Assembly (NCBI RefSeq): GCF_934202705.1
Contig: NZ_CAKPYE010000003.1
Span: 129,382-193,381 of the forward strand
Source: an uncultured Limosilactobacillus sp.
GTDB lineage: Bacteria > Bacillota > Bacilli > Lactobacillales > Lactobacillaceae
Direction of reading: 5' to 3'
Length of the DNA stretch: 64,000 nucleotides
Below, in pieces: positions 1 through 10,536 of the stretch. Position 1 is the first letter of the stretch. Every line of letters starts with the position of its first letter. The position numbers were made by a program, and so were the translations under genes. The notes under the pieces are model-generated. The model saw only the letters and a program-made list of their open reading frames with translations. It did not search any database and had not been told where the DNA came from.

Positions 1-3000
1 CCGGTAGTCAATCGTCTGCTGATGAGGCGTGTAACTAATGTCCACAGTTTGATTATTCATCTTGTAGTTAACCGGTACCATTGAAAGATGCGTGACCGTT
101 GGTGTGTACCCACTGAGTGAGGGTGTTTGATATGCCGCCCACTTATCAGTCGTCCCTTTCTTAATCGTCCACTCTCCGTGATCGACATGACCAGTAACTT
201 CATCAACTATTGCTGTCCGTGTAAAGTGCACCGTCTGGGTCGTATTATCAGTAATCCCGTTCGGTCGGTGCAAACTAATCCAGCGAGTAACCGATTTGTT
301 TAAGTCATCATGATCAACGCCCTTTGGGTATTTCTGACCAGGGTGATCCGGTAAGGTATCTTTTGGCGTCTTTGGCTTGTTTGGTTGAACCATAATCGTG
401 GCGTGCTTCAAGGTAACCGTATAGGTAACGGTTGGCTTATCATCGTCACCATATTTTGGCGCCTCACCCGTTGGGTCAAAGCCGTTACCGTTATCGACCA
501 GGACATAACCTTGTTGTTTCAAACTATTCAGAGTAGAAGCAGTCTTGTAATCAACTGTTTGACCAGCGGTTCCCGTTAAGACCTTTGAACCAGTGCCGGG
601 AATCTCTGCACCATCATTATCTTGATCCACGTATTTAACCTCGACGGTTGGGTCCTTCGCATATTTAATCGCCCGGGTAATCTTGGCCGTAGTCGTTCCC
701 TTGGTCAGCGTTACGGTGGCGCCGTCCGTTAAGCCTTGGTCTTGATTAGCGTCGTTATCAACTGTAATCGTCAATGGAGCCAGCTGTGGAGTAGTCGTGT
801 GATAACCCGTCTCCGCTGGTGATGGAACCGCCTGGGTGGTTGCTGATTGCCAGTTAATGGTTGGGGTGTCATGGTTGGCAGAATCCACGATTTCGTTTCC
901 TTGCTGGTCCTTCACTGGCGCATTGGTCAGCTTACCAGTGACTAAATCAATGTAGGCTGTTCCAATTAAGGTGACTTGTTGACGAGCGTTAGTTGGAACA
1001 TGACCAGTAAAGATACTACCGTCGTTATTAACGTAGTTAACCTCTAAAGTAGCTGTCTTCTTCAAGTCGCTCAAACTTAACTTACTCTTGTCAGGCAACT
1101 TCTGATCTGTTCCCGTGACCCTTTGAACTTTGTGATACAAGTGTAAGAACACATTTTGGTCGGTTTGATCATCATGATCGTATTTAGCAGGTAATTTGTC
1201 GGCAACCACGACATAGCCTTGATCTTGATATTGCTTAACGATGGTTTGATAAGTCCGCTGAGTATCACTACTGATAGTCTGATCTGATACACCATTTTCT
1301 AATGCTGCTTTATCTTTGAGTGTCGTCCCAGTCGTTTCATCCTTAATGGTGTAGGTCAGTTTTTGCGGATCGGCTTTGTAAGTCACCACAACATCTTTAG
1401 CATTTTGGCCCTGTTGAGCCTTAACTGCTGGGACACTCAATTGATCTGCAGTATAACCATGAATCTCTGGTGAAGCCACGACTTCATATTTATGAACATC
1501 CTGTCCACTCGTTGTCCGACCACTTTGATTAATAGTTGACGAAGTTGCCATCCAATCGTTATTCGGTACTACTGCACCGGTAACCAGGTTCAGCTTCCCG
1601 GTCCGATTAAAGGTCACCGTTTCGGTAACCGGGTTGGATGCTTGCCCGCCATTACTATACTGGTAGGAAATCTGCCGTGTCGATTGTGACTGGTAATCCC
1701 TGGCATCAAAATTGGTCTTGGCTGGCCACTGATAAGGGCCGTCTTTGCCTACTGGCTGGTCCGCCGTGACCTTCGTGGTGGCGTTAACCGGAACCACGTG
1801 TTCAGCATAGTAAACCTTGACGGTTTGATCATCGTCATTTGCTCCCACCGTGATCCTGGCAATCGTTGGCATTGCGGTTCCTGATTCATCCGTGGCTGGT
1901 TCATAGCCATGACTGCGTAAATCAGGATTAGTGACTGAGGCCCAGTCTGGATCGCTTGCTTGCCAAGCTTGATCACCATTAGTCTGGTCAACCTTGTAAA
2001 CTTTCACCTGCTGACCATTAGCACCCTGATATTCGGTGTAGTCACCAGAAGTATTATAACCAATCAGCTGATGTGTTACGGTATCCGTAACTGCTGTTCG
2101 AGTAAAGGAAACCGTTTGTGGATCATGCTTAACTAGCGTGTCCGGCAACTTTGCACCCGTCGTCTGGTCATAGTAAGCAATCGTCCGCGTCACCGTCTTG
2201 GGTTCACTCGATACCGTTGTCCCATGTAACAGATGAACCGTTACCGTCTGGTTATCTTGATCATCAGTATCAAACTTCGTTGGCACTAGGTAACTGTCCT
2301 TTAAGACATAACCTTGACCAAGATAACCATTCACAACCTGTTGCAAATCAGTCTTGGCACTGGCTGGAACGTCACTAGCAGAGTTACCACTAGCTAAGTT
2401 AGCGGACTTCAGTATATTCCCCGAGTTATTATCATCAACAATTTGATAATCAATGGTCTGCTTAATTGGGGTGTAGGTAACGGTATATTCAACATCTGAT
2501 GATGCATTATTGACCGTAATGGACTTTATTTGTGAATTAGCGGCATCGTAGTTGGCCGTTGGCGATACTTTGAATGTATAGCCAGCTTTATCTGGAACCG
2601 TAACGGCTGGAAATTCATAACTGTCTGCCGACCCATTCCAAACAATGCGGCCAGTTTGTGGATCTTTGTACCCAGTGCCAGTGAAATCATGGCTGGATTC
2701 CGTATCATCATGGGCCTTGCTGCCATCCGCGTAAACATAGTGAATGGTTTCTTTAACGGTATGTTTAGCCGTAATCGGTGTCCCAATCACCGCTTTAAAG
2801 ACTACTGCATCCTGATCGAAGTCATACTTGGCTGTCTGTCCAAAGGCCGCCGTGCCGTTAGCGTAATCGTTTAAATAGCTTTCATGTGAATTTTCAATCG
2901 TGGGATGAGCGTAGTCAATAACTAAATGTGCTGGCAATTGAGAGCGGTCCAATTCTGTTAAATCATGGTCTGATTGGAGGAAGTCAGATCGTTTCATCTG

Positions 3001-4146
3001 ATCTTTTCCTTCCTGATATTGATGATTCTGATCTGTTAAGACGACATCGTGGCTTGTCCCCTGCGCGTCAGTGTAGCGAATGACCGTTTTAATCGTTGAC
3101 TGACCATTAATCTTAATCTTTGCGGACACCGGACTTTGCATGTTAATAACAACGGGCTTTAGTCCCATCGAACCATCAGAATTAGTGCTCCAAGTATTAC
3201 TGGTGACTTGCGTAACTTTATTCACGTCGTCATAAATATGTCGATCTTGGATTGGCATCACGGTACGATAGGTCGTATTGGCGGCAACATTGTCAGCCGT
3301 TACTAGAAGGGCTTTAACCTTGGACCAATCCGTAATTTGATCTGCCGTCTTAAATTGGGCTAATTGCGCATCCGTTAGATTCTTCAGATCATAATTCTGT
3401 GTGGCATAACGAATCGTAATGCCCGAAGCCGGTTGATTGGTAGACATATTAATCACCGTTGCTGGTCCGGTCAGGATGGAAGCAAAGTGACCAGTCGTCT
3501 GCCCATCATCAAGGTCAATTACTGACTTTACATTCGGCAGCGGAATGTTTTGACCATTGATGATCGAATTATAAACTTTCATCTGGTTACCGGTATGATC
3601 CGATTGACTTGTTTGCAGCGCTGGCGCCGGTTGATCAGTGGTTGACGTCATGGTGCCGACAGTGGCTCCCTTTGCCACAACAATATCCCAGTGACCATTT
3701 TCATCTATCAGCGTATTGGCAGCTGCCAAGTGGTCATTCTGAGCGATTGTCTTGAACAAAGATTTAAACGTGCCTTGATAGGTATCAACAGTTGCTCGTT
3801 GCTTAAGAAAATGAGTATTATTATTAGCAAATTGCTTTGAAGCAACTAGCATTGCCACCGGCTTCGTGGTGGTTTGCCAGTCCGGAACATTCGATAATCC
3901 CTTGACCGTGACGTCAAAACCATCATAAAGGTTGTTGTAATTTGACAAGTCCACCATGATCACCTGATGACCATCAATTACCTGTAATGAGACTGCCTTA
4001 GGATTAATTACCTGATGACCATCACCCGTCGTCACCTGAATGTTTTGTCCTAATTGTTGTCCATTAATTGAAACCACATTATCAGGCAAAACCAGATAAG
4101 CAACCGGCTTTTTCAGTTGTGGCTTGTAATTATTCCTGATATCCAT
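1..4146 (-). pseudogene. Downstream, frame-shifted part of giant MucBP adhesin (runs off left edge)
   Basis: The minus strand is open in one frame from about 4146 to base 1, with no stop, in the frame one base off from the upstream gene at 4130-6274. The translation is typical adhesin sequence: it begins with NNYKPQLKKPVAYLVLP, continues through a beta-rich region, and then Mub/MucBP repeats with linkers such as PKTPKDTLPDHPGQKYP and VDISYTPHQQTIDYR at the very edge. I infer that it is the rest of the same protein, separated by a one-base insertion near 4138. The C-terminal end and sorting signal lie outside the window. Unless the frameshift is an assembly error or is bypassed, this half has no ribosome binding site and would not be made. 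Confidence 0.8.
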
Positions 4147-6274
4147 CGATTGAATACTCAATCTGTCCAGCATTAACTGTTGATGGAGTTTTCCCGTTAT
4201 TAGTATTTTGACTCACCACAATTTGTGCAGCACTCCCGCTGCTAGCTGGTTGCTTAGCAATTACTAGAAAGTGTGTCGAAGCGCCCACTAGTGGCTGAGC
4301 GAACGACGGTGACGTTACCGTCGTCATAAGGTTCATCTCATCGCCAATCTGAACTGTCTGACCATTAGTATATTTATCCGCAGTCGCATAGGTGAATTGA
4401 CCAAAGTTGGCGGGCAAACCAAATGTTGCCCCACCATAAACATGGGCATAGTGAATATCTAACGATTTAAAGGCTGCATGACCTGAACCAAGCACAATCC
4501 CTTTGACTCCCATGTCATTTGAATAACCACTAAATAAGTTAAACATGGTGCTAGCTTTCATCTTCGACTGCCAATCATGCGGTGTTAGGACAACCTGGGT
4601 GCCATCTGTTAAAACTGCCGTAATCCGATCAGCACCTTCTAAACTACCTTCGTTATTAACCTGCAAACGATAAATGTTGACACCGTCTGGGAAATCAATA
4701 TGGACGTTCACATCCGCAATCGTGTCATTCGAATTGTTCTGGAGCGGTACCATAATATCTCGAGTACCATCCGCTCCTTCATAGTGTTGCCCATTAATCG
4801 TTTGCGTAGTACTACTGTTCAATTGATAAGGGCCAAAGGTATAGTTAGCCCCATGTTGGTAGATGACCGCGTTGTTTTTAAGCAAAGCTATGTCACCATG
4901 TTCATTATGATCTGGCTGTTCGACCGTCATTTGGAAGTTAGCATCGTTACTACCATTCACGTCAACTTTGGAATTTAATGTTTTAATTTGACTCTTAATA
5001 TTTAACGTTGTCGGCAGACCAATCGCATTCCCCACCGTAACTGTCTTTCGACCATTAGCAAAGCGACTGTCGTCAACATTAACGGTAAAGTTAAATAAGA
5101 AATTAAAAACGTACGCATCAGTAGAATAGGCCGATTCACTTGGCAATTGATCCGCATTTAACTTCACCTGATTAATATTAAGGACGCCATTATTTTCAGT
5201 CGCCTTGGCAGTGCCTAATACTTTGCCATAATCATCAATTACCGTTACCTGCGAAGAACTTAATTGCATTTCCTCTGGCAACGGCATTTGAACGTTAATG
5301 TCATGGAAAGAACGAGCAACGTCAAAATACTTTAAGTGTTGGTCCGTTCTTGATGAACCATAGGAAATCCCAATTTTACCTTGGTAATGGCCATGGTTAT
5401 TAACCGGATACTGAAAATCGCCATGATACAAATGAAAGCTGGCATCAATGTTTGTCAACGAATCCTCTTCACTGGCAAAGGTCAGTTGCTTTGCTGAACC
5501 AGCATTTTTAGCCAATGAAATCTGCCCACTGATTAATGCATACGGCGACCATTCCTGCTTATAAAATTTATCAACTGGTTGTGCATCACGAAGAACAATA
5601 TCCTGAGCAATGGTTCCTGAGTTAATAAATTTATCTTTGATTATCCACCAACCATCCGGCTGCCCCGCTTCAATCTGGAGCGTGACCGTTGTCGTACCGA
5701 AGGCTGGCGCTAATTTGGCAACGTCTGATTCACTGCTTAAAAACGATTGCGGAATGCGAATCGTATAAGTATCACCAGCTTGAAAACTATGGGATTTAAA
5801 AGTTAGCTTAGCTGTCGGATTACTGGAATTAACAATATTATGGTCGATGGTTAGCGTCGATCCATCATCTAAAGTCACTGACTGCTGATTCCCACTAACT
5901 AAGCTCGTTTGCTTAGAATTAGTTTGCACCTGAACTGATGGTGCCGTATCAGCTGCTGGTTTTGTTGCCGAATTTTGCTGAGCCAGGTTTTGCACCTTCG
6001 CTTCTGTTTGGTGCTTAACTGCTGTGTTCGATGTCGAAAGTGTTACGGCTTGGCGATGGCTAGCTTCACTCTCTGGCACATTTTGATCAACTTCATCTTG
6101 TTGGGGCGTAGCAGTCACATCGGCATGAACCGGTGTAGAATTAGCTGCTCCCCAATATAGGGTGGTTCCTAAAAGAACCGAAGCCACACCAATACTGAGC
6201 TTACGGATTCCATAATGCGGAATCCGCCGTGCATTTTGTTTCAATCGATTCTGCAAATTATTCTTTGCAACCAT
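4130..6274 (-). CDS. YSIRK-signal mucus adhesin, N-terminal part, stopped by frameshift
   Basis: 714 aa. The N-terminus carries a YSIRK-like signal (HYGIRKLSIGVASVLLGTTL, about residues 20-40), then an Ala/Thr/Gln-rich stretch and a long beta-rich region without recognised repeats. The signal would direct Sec export, probably at the septum (family knowledge). The ATG follows a GGGGGA ribosome binding site. Translation stops right after IEYSIDGYQE, but the adhesin sequence resumes in the +1 frame (GY-RNNYKPQL), so one extra base near 4138 best explains the stop. As it stands the product lacks Mub repeats and an LPxTG anchor, so it would be secreted rather than wall-bound. The genuine alternatives are a true pseudogene, a phase variant, or a sequencing error. 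Confidence 0.85.
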   Translation of the reverse strand: MVAKNNLQNRLKQNARRIPHYGIRKLSIGVASVLLGTTLYWGAANSTPVHADVTATPQQDEVDQNVPESEASHRQAVTLSTSNTAVKHQTEAKVQNLAQQNSATKPAADTAPSVQVQTNSKQTSLVSGNQQSVTLDDGSTLTIDHNIVNSSNPTAKLTFKSHSFQAGDTYTIRIPQSFLSSESDVAKLAPAFGTTTVTLQIEAGQPDGWWIIKDKFINSGTIAQDIVLRDAQPVDKFYKQEWSPYALISGQISLAKNAGSAKQLTFASEEDSLTNIDASFHLYHGDFQYPVNNHGHYQGKIGISYGSSRTDQHLKYFDVARSFHDINVQMPLPEEMQLSSSQVTVIDDYGKVLGTAKATENNGVLNINQVKLNADQLPSESAYSTDAYVFNFLFNFTVNVDDSRFANGRKTVTVGNAIGLPTTLNIKSQIKTLNSKVDVNGSNDANFQMTVEQPDHNEHGDIALLKNNAVIYQHGANYTFGPYQLNSSTTQTINGQHYEGADGTRDIMVPLQNNSNDTIADVNVHIDFPDGVNIYRLQVNNEGSLEGADRITAVLTDGTQVVLTPHDWQSKMKASTMFNLFSGYSNDMGVKGIVLGSGHAAFKSLDIHYAHVYGGATFGLPANFGQFTYATADKYTNGQTVQIGDEMNLMTTVTSPSFAQPLVGASTHFLVIAKQPASSGSAAQIVVSQNTNNGKTPSTVNAGQIEYSIDGYQE

Positions 6275-6411
6275 TCAACATATCCCCCTTTATTTACTAA
6301 TGAATAGTATAGCTCGTTTTTGTATTATAAGTTCATATATAGACAATATTATTGAGCTATAATACTATTTATATGCATTTATTAAGACATTTATATAGGA
6401 TAACGTTAATT

Positions 6412-6459
6412 AATTAAAAAATAACGCTTCTCATTCAGTTTTCTGAATGCAGAAGCGCT
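6412..6459 (-). terminator. Rho-independent terminator after the 1303-aa adhesin
   Basis: The hairpin has arms CGCTTCT/AGAAGCG and CATTCAG/CTGAATG at 6425-6457, followed on the minus strand by a T-rich run. It lies directly after the stop at 6477 and separates this adhesin from the next one. Confidence 0.85.
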
Positions 6460-6476
6460 ATTTATTATGACTAAAT

Positions 6477-9400
6477 TTAGTGATTTTTTCGTTGTTGATC
6501 GCCCAGTAGACCAATCATCATTAATAAGGCACTTAAACCTAAGCCTAATGTTGACTGGGCATTATGATTACCAGTTTGTGGTAATTTTTGCTGTTCCTGC
6601 TGAGCGCCGACATTTTTTTGAGCAAGGTTGCTATGATCGGATTTGGTAATGGTTGAACTGGTCCCGTTTTGACTAAGCATCGCCTGTGGCAGTTCGTGGT
6701 AATAGACATCAACCGTAACTGGAGCAGTCTTCTCAGTCACTGCTATCGCTGATATTACAGCTTGACTAGCTGTGTAGCCACTAATTGTCGGCACTAGATA
6801 TTCTGACCAATCAGCGGTCGTCCAAGAACTGTAAACAACTTGACCATCTACTTCATCGACCGTTGCTGTCCGCGTGAGATGGGCATCCTGATGGATTGTC
6901 TTGATAGATCCATCTGGCAAGTGCAAATTGATCGTCCGGGTAATGGTTCGGTTAAGATCATCATGATCAACACCACTTGGATATTTCTTGCCTGGATTAT
7001 CTGGCAGTGGATCATTATTTGTCTTAGGATCCGTTGGTTGCACCGTCGTGGTAGTGTGTTCAATCAGAACCTTAACGGTTGGAATCCCTTCTGGCGTTAC
7101 CGTTTCTTCCGTTGGGATCTCTTGGTCTGGAATCATCTTCCAACCAGCAGGAACCTTTGGCTTGATTTGAACAGTTTCATCAGTCTTGCCGGTCAGTGGC
7201 GTTGTTGTAACCTCATGACCACGACCGTCCACATAGGAAACCTTCCCAGTTTGTTGATCTGGTTCATAAGTAACGTCAACCTCACTGTCGTGATCACCAT
7301 TCTTAACTGATACAGCAGGCACGTGTTTTTGACTTGGTGTGTAGCCAGCAACCGTTGGTACATCCACTTTCGACATCGTTCCTGTTGACCAAGGCGTGTA
7401 AGTGACTTTACCAGTCACTTCATCAACCGTTGCCGTCCGCGTTAAGTTGACGGTTTGGACCGTCTGATGATCTCCAGTATGTGGATCATGAATGATGATC
7501 GTCCGCGTAATCGTCTGATTCAAATCATCATGATCAACACCACTTGGATATTTCTTGCCTGGATTATCCGGCAGTGGATCATTGGTCGTCTTTGGTTGAT
7601 CTGGAGTTACTTCAACTTGCTTGTGATGGATTTTCACTACCACATCGTCATGACCATCTGGACCAAAGGCAATTTCCGCTGGCACTTCTTGACCTTGGTC
7701 CAGCTCCCAACCATCCGGAACTTTCATCTGGTAATCTGCGCCCCGTTTTTTAGTTTCATCAGTCTTTCCGTCGACGATAACGGCATTACCGACGGGAGTA
7801 CCCTGGTCGTCTTGGAAGCTCAACTTCGTTGAATGAGGATTGGGGGTATAAGAAATCTCTATTTTCGTGTCATTGTAGTCAACAGTGACCGGTTCAGCGT
7901 CAACGTCTTGCCGACTTGGCGTATAGCCAGCAACGTTTGGCGTAGTAAACTTCGGCATTGTCCCCGTTGACCAATCAGTATAAGTGGTCTTACCTGTGAC
8001 TTCATCAACGGTGGCCGTCCGCGTTAGATGAATGGTTTGAACCGTCTGATGATCTCCAGTATGTGGATCATGAACGATGATCGTCCGGGTAACCATATGA
8101 TTCAAACTATCATGATCAACTCCACCTGGATAATTCTTACCCGGATTATCCGGCAATGGATCATTGGTCGTCTTTGGTTGATCTGAAGTTACATCAACCT
8201 TCTTGTGGTGAATTTTCACCACCACATCGGCATGTCCATCGGGGCCAAAAGCAATTTCTCCTGGAATCGTTTGACCTTGATCAAGCTCCCAGCCATCCGG
8301 AACTTCCATCTGGTAATCGGTATCAAGATGCTTGGTTTCATCAGTTTTACCATTAACGGTGACTGAACTACCTACCGGAGTGCCTTGATCATCTTGGAAG
8401 CTCAACTTCGTTGAATGAGGATTCGGGGTATAAGAAATCTCCATTTTCGGGTCATTGTAGTCAACAGTGACCGGTTCAGCGTCAACGTCTTGCCGACTTG
8501 GTGTGTATCCGGCGACACTTGGCGTATTAAATTTTGGCATTGTCCCCGTTGACCAATCAGTATAAGTGGTCTTACCTGTGACTTCATCAACGGTGGCCTT
8601 CCGCGTTAAGTTGACGGTTTGGACCGTCTGATGATCTCCAGTATGTGGATCATGAACGATGATCGTTCGGGTAACCGTATGATTCAAACTATCATGATCC
8701 ACCCCATCTGGATAATCCTTACCCGGATTATCCGGCAATGGATCCTTCGTTGTCTTTGGATTGTCAGGCGTAACCGTGGTCGTCTTGTGTTGAACATAAA
8801 CAATCACGTCAGGTATCCCACTCGCTGTTGCTTGAACCGTTCCTGGAATATTCTGACCTGGTACTTTTGCGTAACCAGTCGGGATTCTCAAGTTAACGAC
8901 CACGTCACTTCCCGTGGTTCCCTGCAGTAGCGTCTGGCCAACCGTTGCATTATGGTTATCCTGATCCTCGTAGATAATGTGACCAGTTTGATTATCTGGA
9001 AGGTAGTTAACATCTACCGTACTATTCTGATCACCAAAATTAACCGTGGCACTTGGCACACTTCCATTGGTTAAATTAGTGTGATAGCCTTCCACGGTTG
9101 GCACTGTGAATGCAGGGTACGTTTGACTAGCTACATTATTCCAGACTGTATTCCCAGTAACCAAGTCCGTGGTCCCGGTTTGGGTAAAATCAACCCGTTG
9201 CTCATTATTTGATGGTGTTTGACTACCCGCACCGTGATATCTAATCGTCCGCGTAACCCCCGTTGAACGTGAGCTGGGCTGTGTTTGATGAACCAGGTGA
9301 ATCGTTAACGTTTCATCGTGATCAACAAAAGTATAATTATTTGGCAGCTGACCCGTTACCAACCGATAATTGTGGGGAACAGATAGGCTGAGCGGTAACG

Positions 9401-10388
9401 AATGTCCTGGTAATTCTGGATCAGTCGTGTATGTTGTAACCTTTTTTTGACCCTCATCATCGTCAACAAAATTAACCGTCAACGTGTGCTTTTTAATTGG
9501 CTGGTAAGTAATATTAACCTGAATATCAGATTCGTAGCACTGGCGAATTTGTGCAGGTACCACTTTCGCCTTAATCTTTTCCCCACCATTAATGGAATAA
9601 TAAGAGTCATAGCCCCCGTACTGATGAATTTGTTTTTCAGCAAATTCTGCCGGTGGTAGAACTTTAGCAATCTGTTGATCAGTCAGCGTCCCCGGAGTCG
9701 TTTCTAATACCACTTGGTTGTTACTATTTAAAAACAGAACTTTCCCATTGAGATAAGCCGTATTGTACATCGGCGATTTCAGTGCATTACCATTTTCATC
9801 ATTTAGCGTCCCAAAAAAGGCCGTCCCAGACGTTGTAATGACCTGTTCACCACTGTGAACCGTATTGCTAGCGCCTTCAAAAGTAAACGGTGAATACGTC
9901 TGCTTATATTGATCATGAGAAGTGCCATTATTAGGAGTATTGATCGTAAACTGCTCTTGAATGGTCTTGTTATTATATTTATTAGTAATGCTTTCGGTCA
10001 CTCGGCTAATTTGACTATCGCCGTCATCAGCAGGGTTAGTGGCTTTCATCGTTGACAACGATCGTGCTGGCAAAACACTAGCTGGATGTTGCGTAGTGTT
10101 TAAACTTTGTTGGGGTGTTGTATTTACCTGCACAGCATTAGTCGTTGCGGCGTTTTTATTCGCCTTTTCTTGCTGTGGACTAGCAGCGATTGACTGATTT
10201 TGCTTTGCGGACTCTGCAAAGGCATTTTCCGTCACTGCCGCATGTGCCTCAACAGTTACCCCCCCTAAATATAAAGTGGTACCGAGTAAAACAGATGCCA
10301 CGCCGACACTCAATTTGCGTAAACCATAATGCGGACGACGGGTTGACTGCTGCTCTGCTTTCTTTTGCAGATTAGACCGTGAAACCAT
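6477..10388 (-). CDS. YSIRK/LPQTG mucus-binding adhesin with Mub repeats
   Basis: 1303 aa. A YSIRK-type signal (HYGLRKLSVGVASVLLG) is followed by a unique N-terminal region (about 50-300), a MucBP-like unit (about 300-370), a Mub unit, and then near-identical repeats of about 189-194 residues joined by the linker PKTTNDPLPDNPGK, which occurs four times. The C-terminus is a complete sorting signal: LPQTG, a hydrophobic stretch, and a basic tail QQRKNH. It is predicted to be anchored to peptidoglycan by sortase A and to bind mucus glycans, as Mub proteins do. The ATG has a GGAGGAG ribosome binding site 8 bases upstream. The DNA repeats are 567-582 bp, so copy number could change by recombination. 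It has its own promoter and terminator. Confidence 0.93.
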   Translation of the reverse strand: MVSRSNLQKKAEQQSTRRPHYGLRKLSVGVASVLLGTTLYLGGVTVEAHAAVTENAFAESAKQNQSIAASPQQEKANKNAATTNAVQVNTTPQQSLNTTQHPASVLPARSLSTMKATNPADDGDSQISRVTESITNKYNNKTIQEQFTINTPNNGTSHDQYKQTYSPFTFEGASNTVHSGEQVITTSGTAFFGTLNDENGNALKSPMYNTAYLNGKVLFLNSNNQVVLETTPGTLTDQQIAKVLPPAEFAEKQIHQYGGYDSYYSINGGEKIKAKVVPAQIRQCYESDIQVNITYQPIKKHTLTVNFVDDDEGQKKVTTYTTDPELPGHSLPLSLSVPHNYRLVTGQLPNNYTFVDHDETLTIHLVHQTQPSSRSTGVTRTIRYHGAGSQTPSNNEQRVDFTQTGTTDLVTGNTVWNNVASQTYPAFTVPTVEGYHTNLTNGSVPSATVNFGDQNSTVDVNYLPDNQTGHIIYEDQDNHNATVGQTLLQGTTGSDVVVNLRIPTGYAKVPGQNIPGTVQATASGIPDVIVYVQHKTTTVTPDNPKTTKDPLPDNPGKDYPDGVDHDSLNHTVTRTIIVHDPHTGDHQTVQTVNLTRKATVDEVTGKTTYTDWSTGTMPKFNTPSVAGYTPSRQDVDAEPVTVDYNDPKMEISYTPNPHSTKLSFQDDQGTPVGSSVTVNGKTDETKHLDTDYQMEVPDGWELDQGQTIPGEIAFGPDGHADVVVKIHHKKVDVTSDQPKTTNDPLPDNPGKNYPGGVDHDSLNHMVTRTIIVHDPHTGDHQTVQTIHLTRTATVDEVTGKTTYTDWSTGTMPKFTTPNVAGYTPSRQDVDAEPVTVDYNDTKIEISYTPNPHSTKLSFQDDQGTPVGNAVIVDGKTDETKKRGADYQMKVPDGWELDQGQEVPAEIAFGPDGHDDVVVKIHHKQVEVTPDQPKTTNDPLPDNPGKKYPSGVDHDDLNQTITRTIIIHDPHTGDHQTVQTVNLTRTATVDEVTGKVTYTPWSTGTMSKVDVPTVAGYTPSQKHVPAVSVKNGDHDSEVDVTYEPDQQTGKVSYVDGRGHEVTTTPLTGKTDETVQIKPKVPAGWKMIPDQEIPTEETVTPEGIPTVKVLIEHTTTTVQPTDPKTNNDPLPDNPGKKYPSGVDHDDLNRTITRTINLHLPDGSIKTIHQDAHLTRTATVDEVDGQVVYSSWTTADWSEYLVPTISGYTASQAVISAIAVTEKTAPVTVDVYYHELPQAMLSQNGTSSTITKSDHSNLAQKNVGAQQEQQKLPQTGNHNAQSTLGLGLSALLMMIGLLGDQQRKNH
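7001..8740 (-). repeat. Intragenic tandem Mub repeats, 567/582/582 bp spacing
   Basis: The linker DNA (CCGGCAATGGATCATTGGTC and close variants) starts at 7001, 7568, 8150 and 8732. This marks three in-frame repeat units of 189, 194 and 194 codons inside the 1303-aa adhesin. The last two are the most alike. Confidence 0.85.
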
Positions 10389-10436
10389 TCTTGATACTCC
10401 TCCAAATATTATTAAACAAAGGTTATTAACGTTTTT

Positions 10437-10465
10437 ATTATAAATGATTTCATTGAAATAGTTAA
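10437..10465 (-). promoter_or_regulatory. Predicted promoter of the 1303-aa adhesin
   Basis: The -35 is TTAACT (10460-10465) and the -10 is TATAAT (10437-10442), with a 17-base spacer, about 50 bases upstream of the start codon. Confidence 0.65.
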
Positions 10466-10493
10466 TTTAAATTTGTAACAAACTATCAAGTAA

Positions 10494-10530
10494 CAAAAAA
10501 CGAGAGTGTCATAATCACATCACACTCTCG
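10494..10530 (-). terminator. Terminator of the MacAB-type efflux operon
   Basis: Arms CGAGAGTGT/ACACTCTCG (10501-10530) with an A-run on the plus strand, hence a T-run on the minus strand. It starts 7 bases after the permease stop codon. Confidence 0.85.
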
Positions 10531-10536
10531 GTTGCT

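Noticed and set aside
6840..7310. Plus-strand 156-aa frame (and the other plus-strand frames inside the adhesins)
   Set aside because: It is antisense to Mub repeat coding sequence, with no ribosome binding site and no plausible protein composition; it follows from the biased repeat codons.
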